DNA of 64,000 nucleotides from Neoakkermansia glycaniphila (GTDB lineage: Bacteria > Verrucomicrobiota > Verrucomicrobiia > Verrucomicrobiales > Akkermansiaceae). Made by a program: the position numbers and the translations under genes. Positions within the stretch are counted from its first letter, which is position 1. Each line of letters opens with the position of its first letter. Under the pieces are notes generated by a model, which was given only the letters and a program-made list of their open reading frames with translations, searched no databases and was not told the origin of the DNA. The DNA lies in the NCBI RefSeq assembly GCF_001683795.1, contig NZ_LIGX01000013.1:1-64000 (forward strand), read 5' to 3'. Of this stretch, positions 8,661 to 17,383 are shown piece by piece.

Positions 8661-9422
8661 TCAGAGATCCATGGTGAGGGAGACGGGGCAGTGGTCGGAG
8701 CCCGTGATTTCAGGGTGGATGGCGGCTTTTTCGAGCGCCGGGAGGAGCTGCTGCGAGATGCAGAAGTAGTCGATGCGCCAGCCGATGTTTTTGGCGCGTG
8801 CGCCTGCACGGAAGGACCACCATGAGTAGGCATCCCTTGTGTCGGGGTTGAGGTGGCGCCATGTGTCGATGAAGCCGGAGCCGAGCAGGGTGGTGAAGTC
8901 GGCGCGTTCTTCGTCGGAGAATCCGGCGGAGAAGTGGTTGGTTTTGGGGCGGGCGATGTCGATTTCTTCGTGGGCAACGTTGAGGTCGCCGCAGAAGATG
9001 ACGGGTTTTGTTTTGGCGAGGTCGCAGACGTATTGCCGGAAGGCTTCGTTCCATTCGCGGCGGTAGGGGAGGCGTGCGAGTTCGTTCTGCGAGTTGGGGG
9101 TGTAGCAGTTGACGAGGTGGAAGGCGTCGAATTCCATGGTGCAGACGCGGCCTTCGCTGTCGTGGTCGCTGTGGCCGATGCCGAGGGAGGTGGAGAGGGG
9201 GGCTTTTTTTGAGAGGATGAGGACTCCGGAGTAGCCGGGTTTGTCGGCGGGGTTCCAGAGCTGGTGGGGCCATGCGGCGAGCCAGAGGTCGGCAACCTGT
9301 TCGGGGCGAGCCTTGATTTCCTGTAGGCAGAGGATGTCGGGCGCGAGGTTGTCTATGGATTCGGCGAGTCCTTTGCCGAGGGTGGCGCGGAGGCCGTTGA
9401 CGTTCCAGGAGACGATGTTCAT
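8661..9422 (-). CDS. xth: Exodeoxyribonuclease III / AP endonuclease
   Basis: DNA repair nuclease of 253 residues that cuts at abasic sites and removes 3' blocks. All family motifs are present: IVSWNVNGLR at the N-terminus, LCLQEIK with the Mg2+-binding glutamate, CGDLNVAHEEID with the catalytic Asp-Asn pair, IGWRIDYF and the terminal GSDHCPV with the catalytic histidine. Length matches the family (about 255-270). It lies 39 bp after lpxI and directly before a secreted protein on the same strand, so it is probably read from the pdh transcript. Confidence 0.95.
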   Translation of the reverse strand: MNIVSWNVNGLRATLGKGLAESIDNLAPDILCLQEIKARPEQVADLWLAAWPHQLWNPADKPGYSGVLILSKKAPLSTSLGIGHSDHDSEGRVCTMEFDAFHLVNCYTPNSQNELARLPYRREWNEAFRQYVCDLAKTKPVIFCGDLNVAHEEIDIARPKTNHFSAGFSDEERADFTTLLGSGFIDTWRHLNPDTRDAYSWWSFRAGARAKNIGWRIDYFCISQQLLPALEKAAIHPEITGSDHCPVSLTMDL

Positions 9423-9461
9423 GGCTGTGCGTGTGTGGGGGGAGGCACGGATGCAGCGGGG

Positions 9462-10280
9462 CTACATGGCGTGCAGGGTGATTTTGTGTTTTTTGCAGAG
9501 TTCGGCGACCCGGTTTTCCTGCAGGAGGATGGTGTTATGGGCTTCGATGACGATTTGTTCTACTCCGGCTTCGATGCAGGTGAGGAGGGTGTGTTCGCCG
9601 ACGCAGGGGATGTCGAAGCGCATGTCATGCGAGGGTTTGGAGACTTTGGCGAGGGTGACGTGTTTGCCCCTGCCGAGGGCTGCGCCCCGTTTGATGCATT
9701 CGTTGGTGCCTTCGTAGCCTTCGACGGCGAGGACGGTGCCGTGGCGGACGATGACGCTTTGTCCGATGTCGAGACGGCTGACTTCCTTGGCGATGGAGAT
9801 GCCGTAGGCGGCGTCTTCGAGCTGGCGTTTGTCGGGCTGCGGTCCTGCGATGTGGCCGGACTGCGGGATGTGGTCGTCCATGTAGGTGTTGGCCGGGAGG
9901 ACGGTGATGCCTTCGCGGGCGGCTTCATCCGCGACCATGCCGAAGATGGTTTCGGCGTTGCGCCGTTTGAGGCGGGAGAGGAGGATGAGGGCGCGGAGGT
10001 CGGGCCGGAGGTTGAAGAGGTTTTTCGGGGCGATCTGCCCGGTCATGACGCATTCCCTGACACCGTTTTTGAGGAGGAAGCGGAGGGGTTTGACGAGCTG
10101 GCCGACGCGGAACCATTCGAAGGAGTCGCAGAGTTCCGCGAGGGTTTCGCCGGTTTCCCCCCGGAATCCTACGCCGCAGATGGTGAGGCCGGGCTGCATG
10201 CGGCGTGCCGCACGGATGAGGGTTTCGGGGTAGGCACCGCTTCCTGCGACGATGCCGAGGATGGTTCTCTGTTCGCTCAT
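9462..10280 (-). CDS. lpxI: UDP-2,3-diacylglucosamine pyrophosphatase LpxI
   Basis: Lipid A biosynthesis enzyme that hydrolyses UDP-2,3-diacylglucosamine to lipid X and UMP in the cytoplasm. The 272 residues match the LpxI (DUF1009) family end to end: N-terminal LGIVAGSGAYPETLIRAA, central ECVMTGQIAPKNLF, and C-terminal SHDMRFDIPCVGEHT followed by VIEAHNTILL. LpxI replaces LpxH in many bacteria. It follows the E2 gene by only 3 bp, an unusual link between lipid A and the 2-oxoacid dehydrogenase complex. Confidence 0.92.
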   Translation of the reverse strand: MSEQRTILGIVAGSGAYPETLIRAARRMQPGLTICGVGFRGETGETLAELCDSFEWFRVGQLVKPLRFLLKNGVRECVMTGQIAPKNLFNLRPDLRALILLSRLKRRNAETIFGMVADEAAREGITVLPANTYMDDHIPQSGHIAGPQPDKRQLEDAAYGISIAKEVSRLDIGQSVIVRHGTVLAVEGYEGTNECIKRGAALGRGKHVTLAKVSKPSHDMRFDIPCVGEHTLLTCIEAGVEQIVIEAHNTILLQENRVAELCKKHKITLHAM

Positions 10281-10283
10281 GGG

Positions 10284-11546
10284 TTACATGTACTCGGGGC
10301 GCTGCAGGAAGTCGGCGACGCGTTGCATGAGGCGGCCGATGTCGCCGCCGTCCACGACGCGGTGGTCGAAGGTGGTGACGATGTTGGCTTTGGCGACGGG
10401 GATGAAGGCTTCGACCTCATCGCTCCAGACGGGTGTTTTGGAGACGGCGCCGACGCCAAGGATGAGGCTTTCGCTGGGCAGGGGCATGGGGGATGCGAAG
10501 GTGAGGCCGAAGCCGCCGAAGTTGGTGACGGTGGCGATGCCTCCCTGCTGCGCTTCGGGTTTGAGGCGGCGGCTGCGGGCCTGCGAGACGAGGTTGTTGT
10601 ATTCGTCGATGAGTTCGTCGAGGGTGTATTCGTTGACGCGGCGCATGACGGGTACCATGACGCCGTCCGCCACCTGTACGGCGACGCCGATGTCGATGGT
10701 TTTCGGCGAGAGGATGCGGCCTCCGACGAGGTAGCCGGCGGCTTCCGGATGTTCTGCGATGGCAAGCGCGAGGGCGCGGACGAAGTAGAGGGTGATGCCG
10801 GGTTTGTGCGGATGGTTTTTGCGGTGGGTCAGGATGGGGTCCATGTAGATGGGGCGTCCTGCCGAGGCAAGGGGGCGTGTCCAGCTGCGGCGCATGGAGT
10901 CCGCTACGGAGCGGCGCATCATGGAGGCGGGGCGGGAGGGCCATTCGTCGACGTACTGGATGAATTGCTCAAGGTCTTCGATGGTGACGCGGCCTCCGGC
11001 TCCGGAGCCGACGATGGCGGCGATGTCCGATGCGCTGATGCCGAGTTCGTCCATGCGGGCCTTCATGCGGGGGGAGAGGTAGTGCGCTCCCTTGAGGCCG
11101 ACAGGTACGGGCAATCCGCGGACGCTGGGCTGTACTTTGAGGGAGGAGTTTTCGATGTATTCTCCCTGTGTTTTGAAGTGGACGACGTCTCCGGAGGTTT
11201 CGTTCGAGGCGGTTTGCTGCGGGACGGATTCCGGGCTGGTGGGTAGGGTGGGGGAGGCTCCGTCCGCGCCGAGGGGGGAGGAGCCCGTGCGTTCGATTTC
11301 TTCTTCCGTGGCTTCGATGAGGGCCATGTTGGCGCCGACGACGACGTTGTCGCCTTCCTTGATGAGGATTTCGGCGACGGTGCCTCCGCAGGGGGTGGTG
11401 ACGCCCATGGTGGCCTTGTTGGTTTCGACCTCGAAGATTTCTTCGTCGGCGGAGACCGTGGCTCCCGGTTCGACGAGGAGTCTCAGCACGGTGGCTTCGG
11501 CGATGGATTCGCCCAGCTGGGGCATGAGGATTGGTACTTTGGGCAT
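10284..11546 (-). CDS. pdhC: 2-oxoacid dehydrogenase E2 (dihydrolipoamide acyltransferase)
   Basis: Core subunit of a pyruvate-type dehydrogenase complex, 420 residues. Domains in order: one lipoyl domain (about 1-80) with Lys44 in EVETNKATMGV as the lipoylation site; a Ser/Thr/Pro-rich linker; a peripheral-subunit binding domain (LSPRMKARMDELGIS...GRVTIEDL); and the catalytic acyltransferase domain ending in FDHRVVDGGDIG with the catalytic His and Asp. ATG 11546 begins the lipoyl domain exactly, so the longer open frame reaching 11975 is ignored. It sits 4 bp after the E1 beta gene. E3 (lipoamide dehydrogenase) is not in the window. Pyruvate is the likeliest substrate, but a branched-chain role cannot be excluded. 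Confidence 0.9.
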   Translation of the reverse strand: MPKVPILMPQLGESIAEATVLRLLVEPGATVSADEEIFEVETNKATMGVTTPCGGTVAEILIKEGDNVVVGANMALIEATEEEIERTGSSPLGADGASPTLPTSPESVPQQTASNETSGDVVHFKTQGEYIENSSLKVQPSVRGLPVPVGLKGAHYLSPRMKARMDELGISASDIAAIVGSGAGGRVTIEDLEQFIQYVDEWPSRPASMMRRSVADSMRRSWTRPLASAGRPIYMDPILTHRKNHPHKPGITLYFVRALALAIAEHPEAAGYLVGGRILSPKTIDIGVAVQVADGVMVPVMRRVNEYTLDELIDEYNNLVSQARSRRLKPEAQQGGIATVTNFGGFGLTFASPMPLPSESLILGVGAVSKTPVWSDEVEAFIPVAKANIVTTFDHRVVDGGDIGRLMQRVADFLQRPEYM

Positions 11547-11550
11547 GGCT

Positions 11551-12522
11551 TTAGAGCGTGAGCAGGTGGCGGATGGCGGAGGTGATGGATTCCATGGTGG
11601 GCCGGTGCGCCTTCCACAGGTTCGGATGGTGGGGGATGGGGGTGTCTTTGGCGGTGAGGCGCTGAGGCGGGGCGTCGAGGAGGTGGAAGCCGTCCGCAAC
11701 GACGCGGGAGATGACTTCGGCCGTGACTCCTCCCCAGGGGAAGTCTTCCGCGACGACGAGGAGTCTTCCCGTGCGGGCGACGGAGGCGATGATGGTGTCG
11801 GTGTCGAGGGGTTTGACGCTGCGGAGGTCGACGACTTCGATGTCGAAGCCGCTGTCCTGCATGAATTCGTCTGCGGCGCGGACGGATTCGGGGACCATGG
11901 CTCCGTAGGCGACGACGGTGGCATGTTTGCCGGGCCGGGCGATGCGAGCCTGGCCGATGGGAAGGGGGGCTTCATCGAGGAAGCTTTCCGCCTTGAGCCA
12001 GCGGTAGAGGAACTTGTGTTCCATGAAGACGACGGGATCCGGGATGGCGACGGCCTGTTTGAGCATCCAGTAGGCGTCCGCGACGGTGGCGGGGGTGAGG
12101 ACGTGCAGGCCCGGGTAGTGGGCGAAGAGGGTTTCCAGATTCTGGCTGTGGAAGGGGCCGCCTCCGGGGGTGCCGCCGCAGGGCATGCGGAGGGTGATGT
12201 TGATGGGGATGCCGGTGCGGTAGTAGTGCGAGGCGGCGTTGTTGACGAACTGGTTCAGCGCGATGGTGCCGAAGTCGGAGAACTGCATTTCGATGATCGG
12301 CTTTTTGCCTTGCAGGGCTGCGCCGATGCCTGCGCCGACCATGGCGTCTTCACTGATGGGGGCGTCGAGGACGCGATCAGGGAAGAGGTTTTTGAGGCCT
12401 TTGGTGGCTTTGAAGGCGCCGCCGAAGTGGCCGATGTCCTGCCCGTAGATGAAGACGTCGGGGTCTTCGGAGAGGAGGTCTTCCTGAGCTTGCCGGATGG
12501 CGTCGATGTAGGTGGCACTCAT
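11551..12522 (-). CDS. pdhB: 2-oxoacid dehydrogenase E1 component, beta subunit
   Basis: Thiamine-dependent decarboxylase partner subunit, 323 residues. It has the transketolase-like pyrimidine-binding domain (DAPISEDAMVGAGIGAAL with the glutamate that activates thiamine diphosphate, then IEMQFSDF) and the transketolase C-terminal domain (VVDLRSVKPLDTDTI). The RMPCGGTPGGGPFHSQ loop is typical of E1 beta. It lies 12 bp after pdhA and 4 bp before pdhC, giving an E1a-E1b-E2 operon as in Gram-positive-type pyruvate dehydrogenase. Confidence 0.92.
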   Translation of the reverse strand: MSATYIDAIRQAQEDLLSEDPDVFIYGQDIGHFGGAFKATKGLKNLFPDRVLDAPISEDAMVGAGIGAALQGKKPIIEMQFSDFGTIALNQFVNNAASHYYRTGIPINITLRMPCGGTPGGGPFHSQNLETLFAHYPGLHVLTPATVADAYWMLKQAVAIPDPVVFMEHKFLYRWLKAESFLDEAPLPIGQARIARPGKHATVVAYGAMVPESVRAADEFMQDSGFDIEVVDLRSVKPLDTDTIIASVARTGRLLVVAEDFPWGGVTAEVISRVVADGFHLLDAPPQRLTAKDTPIPHHPNLWKAHRPTMESITSAIRHLLTL

Positions 12523-12534
12523 GTGTTGAAGGGG

Positions 12535-13536
12535 TTAGTAGGCGGGTTCCCACGAGGTGGCCGACCAGTCGCTGTAGGGGTCGGGTTCGGGTTCGCGCTG
12601 CGCCAGTGCGACGGCGGTTTGGACTTCGTCGGCGCATTCCTGCCGGATGCGTTCGATTTCTTCTTCGGTGATCCAGCCGAGCTGGAGGAGCTGGCGGGCG
12701 GCGACATCGAGGCAGTCTTTCGCGGCGTAGGCATCCTTGAGTTCCTGCGGGATGTAGGAGGCATCATCGTGTTCGCCGTGGCCGCACATGCGAAGGGTGT
12801 TCGCCAGTACCCACTGGGGGCCTTCGCCCCGGCGTGCGGCATCGATGGCCTGTTTCATGGTTTTCAGGGTTGCCATGAAGTCGGTGCCGTCCGTTTCATG
12901 TACGGCCATGCCGTAGCCGCGTCCGCGGTCGAGGAGGCTGGCGCAGGCGAATTGCCGGATGTTCGGCGTGGAGTAGGCGAACTGGTTGTTGGTGACGACG
13001 AGGACGAGAGGGAGGTGTTCGACGGCGGCGAGGTTGGCCGCTTCGTGCAGGGCTCCGGTGGAGGTGGTGCCGTCTCCCACGCAGGCGACACCGACGGCTC
13101 CGGGCACTTCGCCGTTCAGCCGTTTGGCGATGAGTCCTCCCGCGACGACGGCGACGCCGCTGCCGAGGTGGCTGATGGGGACGATGTAGCCTTCTTTGGG
13201 CTGGCCGCGGTGGACGTTGCCGTCGCGGCCGCGCATGTAGCCGAGAGCGGAGCCGAAGTAGGAGCGCGCGCCTTCGATGATGGGTTCGCCCCAGGCGATG
13301 CGTCCGGCCTGTTCGCGGATGAAGGAGAAGTAGATGTCTTTGCCGGGGGTCAGAAAGACGCCTTCCGAAGCGGCGATGGCTTCATGGCCCCTGCCGAGGA
13401 AGACGCCGCCCATGATTTTTCCTGCCTTGTAGAGGGCGGAGATTTTGCTGTCGAACGTGCGGGCCAGTACCATGGCGCGGTAGGCGCGCAGGGCCGGCTC
13501 CTTCAGTTCCGCATGGGTTTCACTGGTATCGGTCAC
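12535..13536 (-). CDS. pdhA: 2-oxoacid dehydrogenase E1 component, alpha subunit
   Basis: Thiamine diphosphate-binding alpha subunit of the E1 heterotetramer, 333 residues. The cofactor motif begins GDGTTSTGALHEAANLA and ends NNQFA, matching the GDG-N(N) pattern. The N-terminal GGVFLGRGHEAIAASEG and SHLGSG loops also fit. The start is GTG 13536, which a promoter places exactly at the predicted first transcribed base, so the mRNA is probably leaderless. It is the first gene of pdhA-pdhB-pdhC-lpxI-xth and is divergent from bioB. Substrate (pyruvate or branched-chain 2-oxoacid) is not settled by the sequence alone. Confidence 0.9.
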   Translation of the reverse strand: MTDTSETHAELKEPALRAYRAMVLARTFDSKISALYKAGKIMGGVFLGRGHEAIAASEGVFLTPGKDIYFSFIREQAGRIAWGEPIIEGARSYFGSALGYMRGRDGNVHRGQPKEGYIVPISHLGSGVAVVAGGLIAKRLNGEVPGAVGVACVGDGTTSTGALHEAANLAAVEHLPLVLVVTNNQFAYSTPNIRQFACASLLDRGRGYGMAVHETDGTDFMATLKTMKQAIDAARRGEGPQWVLANTLRMCGHGEHDDASYIPQELKDAYAAKDCLDVAARQLLQLGWITEEEIERIRQECADEVQTAVALAQREPEPDPYSDWSATSWEPAY

Positions 13537-13542
13537 GCTGGT

Positions 13543-13571
13543 ATATTACACTCGGCGGGCTTGTTGTGCAA
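13543..13571 (-). promoter_or_regulatory. Promoter of the pdh operon (leaderless)
   Basis: Minus-strand TTGCAC and TAATAT boxes with 17 bp between them. Only 6 nt separate the -10 box from the GTG start of pdhA, so transcription should begin at the start codon itself. Confidence 0.55.
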
Positions 13572-13670
13572 TGCGTTTTTATGGAATATTCTTGACGGGC
13601 GGCCCTCTTCGTGTTTAGCTTGGGCGGCGCTACCGTATGGTTTTTGCGCCTGTTGCGTATGAAGGATTGT

Positions 13671-14624
13671 ATGGAACTGTACACGCGGGCCGCTCTGAAC
13701 GAAGGCGGTATTTCGAAGGAGCAGGCGTTTGAGTTGCTGGAGATGCCCGAGAAGGAGCTGTTCGCTTCCGCGACGGCGATTCGCGAGCGTTTTTTCGGCA
13801 ATAAGGTTGAGATTTGCTATATTATCAATGCGAAGAGCGGCAACTGCGGGATGAACTGCAAGTTCTGTTCGCAGAGCGGGCACAATTCCGCCGATGTGGA
13901 GACGTACCCCCTTCTCAGCCAGGAGAAGCTGGAGGAGATTGTGGACGGCTGGGCCGAGTATCCCGTGCATCGCTGCGGGCTGGTGACGAGCGGAGGCGCG
14001 TTGAGCGACGATGATGTGGAATCCCTGGCAAAGTTCGTGGAGTCCCGCGCCGGGAAGAAGGGCGCGCAGATGTGCGGTTCTCTCGGCCGCCTGAAGCACG
14101 ATGCGCTGCATCGCCTCAAGGAAGCGGGGATGACTCGCCTGCACCACAATCTTGAAGCCTGCGAGTCGTTTTATCCGAATGTGTGTACGACGCAGACGTG
14201 GCGCGACCGTCTCGATACGGTGCGGCAGGCTTTGGACAATGGGCTGGAGATTTGCTGCGGCGGTCTGTTCGGTCTCGGAGAGACGTGGTCGGATCGTTTC
14301 GATTTTGCCATGGAGCTGAAGCGCGAAGGTATTACGAATGTGCCTCTCAATTTCCTGTACCCGCATGCGGGCACTCCTTTGGGCAATCGCCCGGTGATGC
14401 CTGCCGAAGAGGCGTTGCGCATCATTGCTTTGTTCCGCCATTTGATGCCGGAAGCATCGCTGCGCATTTGCGGCGGTCGCGTGTCCGTGCTCAAGGAGCG
14501 GCAGTACGAGATGTTTGCCGCCGGGGCTTCCGCTTTCATGACGGGCAATTATCTGACGATTGCCGGGCAGGGTGTGGAGACGGATTTGGCGAAGCTGGCG
14601 GAGCTTGGGCTGGAAATCGCATGA
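13671..14624 (+). CDS. bioB: Biotin synthase
   Basis: Radical SAM enzyme that inserts sulfur into dethiobiotin to make biotin. The [4Fe-4S] motif CGMNCKFC gives Cys59, Cys63 and Cys66 (C-x3-C-x2-C). Later BioB features are present: HHNLEACESFYPNVCTTQTW, GGLFGLGETW, NFLYPHAGTPL and RICGGR near the C-terminus. The 317-residue length is normal. ATG 13671 is preferred because AAGGA lies 4 nt upstream and because residues before it are poorly conserved in kind; ATG 13659 and GTG 13611 are alternatives. No other biotin gene is nearby, so it stands alone, divergent from pdhA. Confidence 0.9.
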   Translation: MELYTRAALNEGGISKEQAFELLEMPEKELFASATAIRERFFGNKVEICYIINAKSGNCGMNCKFCSQSGHNSADVETYPLLSQEKLEEIVDGWAEYPVHRCGLVTSGGALSDDDVESLAKFVESRAGKKGAQMCGSLGRLKHDALHRLKEAGMTRLHHNLEACESFYPNVCTTQTWRDRLDTVRQALDNGLEICCGGLFGLGETWSDRFDFAMELKREGITNVPLNFLYPHAGTPLGNRPVMPAEEALRIIALFRHLMPEASLRICGGRVSVLKERQYEMFAAGASAFMTGNYLTIAGQGVETDLAKLAELGLEIA

Positions 14625-14642
14625 ACGCGCGATGTTCGTGCC

Positions 14643-15506
14643 TCACTTGACCGCAGTTTGATGCTTCGGAGGTGCCGGTTTGCCGAACGGCATCGCTTCG
14701 ATGAATGTGCGTATCTGGGGAGTCGCGGCGGCTTTCCAGTATGTCCAGTTGTGCGCTCCGGGCGTAATCGTGAAGGTGTGCCGGATGCCTGCCTGCGTGA
14801 GTTTTTCGTCCAGCCGTTTGTTGTCCTGCAGGAAGAAGTCCTGATCGCCGCATGAGATGAGAATGTTCCGGTAAGTGTCCGGTTTCGTTTTTGGCAGGAT
14901 GTGGAGGATGCACCCGTCTTCCCACCGCTTGGTGTTTTGCTCGTACGCGCCGAGGGAGTCGGCTATGTTGAATCCTTTGGGCCACGCGATGATGTTGACG
15001 CCTCCGCTGAGGCTTCCGATTTGAGCGAAGAGCTGGGGATGGCGCGTTCCGAGATAAAGGGCGCCGTGGCCGCCCATGCTGTTGCCCGTAATGGCGCGGC
15101 AGTCGCGCGTGGCGATCGTGCGGAAATTCTTGTCGATGTAAGGGACGATTTTCTGTACGATATGGGTTTCAAATTGGTTGGCGGGGTTGGTGTAGCTGTT
15201 AAAGTACCAGCTCTTTTGGCCGTCCGGGCACACGGCGATGAAGCCGAGTTCGTCCGCCAGTTGCGGAATGAGAGGGATGCGGGAGACCCAGTGCGTGTTG
15301 TTGTCTCCATGCCCGTGCAGGAAGTAGATGACGGGATACTTTTTTTCGCTTTTGCCGTAGTCGTCCGGCAGTACGATGGTGAGTGGGGCTTCCCGTTGCA
15401 GGGCTTTGCTGGGAATGGTGATGTTCCGTATTTCGGCGGCCTGGCCGGGGCAAAGGGAGGCAACCAGAGCGGGGATGATCAGAGAGAGGAAGGAGTGGTG
15501 ACTCAT
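14643..15506 (-). CDS. Secreted esterase (esterase D / Fes-like alpha/beta hydrolase)
   Basis: A 287-residue alpha/beta hydrolase with a signal peptide (cleavage near Ala23-Ala24). The nucleophile elbow is GNSMGGHG with Ser143; the acid is an Asp near 223 (SCGDQDFFL) and the base His252 (PGAHNWTYW). The N-terminal YFLHGHGDNNTHW is the oxyanion-hole region. This is the PF00756 'putative esterase' family, whose members include S-formylglutathione hydrolase, feruloyl and acetyl-xylan esterases and mycolyltransferases. Being secreted, it probably removes acyl groups from glycans, but this is inference. It converges with bioB (18 bp apart). Confidence 0.82.
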   Translation of the reverse strand: MSHHSFLSLIIPALVASLCPGQAAEIRNITIPSKALQREAPLTIVLPDDYGKSEKKYPVIYFLHGHGDNNTHWVSRIPLIPQLADELGFIAVCPDGQKSWYFNSYTNPANQFETHIVQKIVPYIDKNFRTIATRDCRAITGNSMGGHGALYLGTRHPQLFAQIGSLSGGVNIIAWPKGFNIADSLGAYEQNTKRWEDGCILHILPKTKPDTYRNILISCGDQDFFLQDNKRLDEKLTQAGIRHTFTITPGAHNWTYWKAAATPQIRTFIEAMPFGKPAPPKHQTAVK

Positions 15507-15592
15507 GGCGGTATGGAAAGCAATAAACAGGCAGTGGTGAATCCAGTTGCCGTGTCGTCGTTATACTGTTCCAAGCATGGAGTGGTCAAGCG

Positions 15593-15629
15593 CAAAAAAA
15601 ACCCGCCCGGTCTGAAGCCGGGCGGGGTT
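15593..15629 (-). terminator. Rho-independent terminator after the NlpC-like gene
   Basis: On the minus strand a GC-rich 10-11 bp stem (ACCCGCCCGG at 15601-15610 pairing with 15618-15627, loop of 7) is followed by a run of eight T. Confidence 0.75.
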
Positions 15630-15653
15630 GAGAAGGAAGGATGAAGTGCGGAA

Positions 15654-16190
15654 TCAGAAGCCGCGCGGATGGCGGACGTAGAAGCCGCGTCCCGTGCGCC
15701 CCGTGGCATACCAGCGGGGGCCTACGCCGCTGCCGGAGCCGGTGGTGTCGAAGCGCAGTCCGGCGATGTAGAGGAAGACGTGGCCGTTTTTCATGTAGAC
15801 GGAGACCCAGTCGCCCGGGCCGGGGGAGCCGTAGTTCAGGAAGCCGCCGGACGGGCGGACTTTGTCGAGGAGGCCGGCTTCACGCAGGACGAAGGAGGTG
15901 CTGCCGGAGCAATCATAGCCCGAGTCATGGTGTTTTTTGTGTCCTCCGCCCATGCGATAGGGTTTTCCGACGAGGGAGTTGGCTGCGGCGATGGCTCGTT
16001 TGACGGAAAGGGGAGCATTGCGCGGAGCGATGGCTTTGCCGTTGCGGAGAAGGATGGCCGTACGTCCGGCCTTGAAGTGGTATGCCGGTGTCTGGGACGG
16101 TGCGCTGTATTGCTGTTGTTGCTGGCAAGCGGTGAAGAGAAAGGCCAGACAGGCAAAAACCGTCCATTGGAAGATAGTGCGGGCTAACAT
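15654..16190 (-). CDS. NlpC/P60-like lipoprotein, probable peptidoglycan hydrolase
   Basis: A 178-residue protein with a lipoprotein signal ending in LFTAC (Cys22), then a glutamine-rich linker. The C-terminal half resembles the NlpC/P60 papain-like fold: GYDCSGSTSFVL carries nucleophile Cys94 and GHVFLYIA carries His137. Such enzymes cut peptidoglycan stem peptides. The spacing of Cys, His and the third residue is normal, but the domain is short. It has its own promoter and terminator and is therefore a single-gene transcript. Confidence 0.78.
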   Translation of the reverse strand: MLARTIFQWTVFACLAFLFTACQQQQQYSAPSQTPAYHFKAGRTAILLRNGKAIAPRNAPLSVKRAIAAANSLVGKPYRMGGGHKKHHDSGYDCSGSTSFVLREAGLLDKVRPSGGFLNYGSPGPGDWVSVYMKNGHVFLYIAGLRFDTTGSGSGVGPRWYATGRTGRGFYVRHPRGF

Positions 16191-16199
16191 GCGCTTCTG

Positions 16200-16227
16200 A
16201 TTATAGAGGTTCGATGCCCTGTGGCAA
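16200..16227 (-). promoter_or_regulatory. Promoter of the NlpC-like lipoprotein gene
   Basis: Minus-strand TTGCCA and a perfect TATAAT with 16 bp between them; the -10 box ends 9 nt before the ATG at 16190, leaving a leader of about 3 nt. Confidence 0.55.
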
Positions 16228-16461
16228 GCAAAAAAACATGCTTCACGTTGTGCGGGCAGTCTGGAGCCCTGTGCAATGGTTGTCTCGTGCGGAAATTTCG
16301 AGTGTCATAAATGACGTATTTTCTGTGAACGGGAAATATGTATGTTTGATGGGGCATCCGGTTGTATGCAGGATGTGGCGGATAAGCGGCCGGGGAACTC
16401 CGCCCTTGGAAGATGCCGGGAAAATAATCAATAAAACCTGATTATTGCGTCGTGCCGTACA

Positions 16462-17379
16462 TTAGAATTCCTTGCGGCGGAATATCCATGTAGCCATGCA
16501 TAAATGGAACAGGAAGTAGGCGCATGTGATGAGAGTCAGCGAGCCGATGAGGCCGGGCGAGATGGGGCGGCCGTTGATTCCGGCGTCGGAGATGGCGTAG
16601 ATCTGGAAGTTGGGGACGATGGCTCCGAAGAAGTCCGTGGTGTTCTGGACGGTTTGGCTGACGCCGTCCTGCCCGTGGAGGGCGAAGCCGAAGAATTGCG
16701 ATTGGAACGAGCCGACGATGTAGAAGCCGAAGGCAAAGATCATGCTCGTGAGCGTGCTGCTGGTGAAGCACGAGAAGAAGAGGGTGAGCGAGGTGAGGAC
16801 GGCCCATTCCATGAACATGACAAGGAGGGATGCCTGAAGATCCCACGTGAGGCCAGCCTGCCGGATGCCTTCGAGGTAGGGTTGCATTTGGGCTTCCGTG
16901 AGCCCGGCTGCGTGCATGACTGCGCTTTGTTCGGTCAGCACGGTGGAGGTGCGGATTTCGAGAATGACGGAAAGAAGGGCATCCATGCAGAGCAGGGCGA
17001 CGCCGAGGACGGAGAGGACTCCAAGGGCTTTCCCCAGCAGGTAGTCGAAGCGGGGGACGGGTTTGCAGAGGATGGTGTAGATGATGCGGTCTTCCGTGTC
17101 TTTCGGCAGGAGCAGGGAGGTGGCGGCGACGGCGAAGAGGAGGCCGAAGAGGCGCATGCCCCCGACGGCCGTGTTTTTCAGGAGTGCGAGTTCGTTCCGC
17201 CCGTAGGTCTCAGGGCCGAGTACGTCGTTGATGCGCAGGCTTTGCAGCAGGATGAGCGCGAGGGCGAAGACGGCGAGGAAGACGAAGACTTTCATGCGCA
17301 CGAGCTGGACGAACGTTACGGACGCCAACGCGCCGATGCGCGACGGGGCGGCCAGAAGTCTGTTCAGCAGGGCGGGCAT
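16462..17379 (-). CDS. ABC-2 type transporter permease
   Basis: A 305-residue membrane protein with about six hydrophobic segments. Features of ABC-2 permeases include the early RMKVFVFLAVFALALILL helix, the conserved soluble stretch KDTEDRIIYTILCKPVPRFDYLLGKALGV, and the final ACMATWIFRRKEF-like tail. ATG 17379 starts 4 nt after the preceding gene's stop; the longer frame from 17445 overlaps that gene and is less likely. No ATP-binding partner is adjacent, so either it works with a subunit encoded elsewhere or it is an orphan. The transported compound is unknown. Confidence 0.75.
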   Translation of the reverse strand: MPALLNRLLAAPSRIGALASVTFVQLVRMKVFVFLAVFALALILLQSLRINDVLGPETYGRNELALLKNTAVGGMRLFGLLFAVAATSLLLPKDTEDRIIYTILCKPVPRFDYLLGKALGVLSVLGVALLCMDALLSVILEIRTSTVLTEQSAVMHAAGLTEAQMQPYLEGIRQAGLTWDLQASLLVMFMEWAVLTSLTLFFSCFTSSTLTSMIFAFGFYIVGSFQSQFFGFALHGQDGVSQTVQNTTDFFGAIVPNFQIYAISDAGINGRPISPGLIGSLTLITCAYFLFHLCMATWIFRRKEF

Positions 17380-17383
17380 GATG

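Noticed and set aside
8654..9295. Upstream extension of the secreted protein at 7775 through the xth gene
   Set aside because: The stretch is Ser/Thr/Pro low complexity from an overlapping frame; xth is certain in the other frame and GTG 8653 gives a signal peptide.
16423..16446. AATAATCA/TGATTATT inverted repeat near the permease stop as a terminator
   Set aside because: All A/T-rich stem with an 8-nt loop and a poor T-tract; too weak to call.
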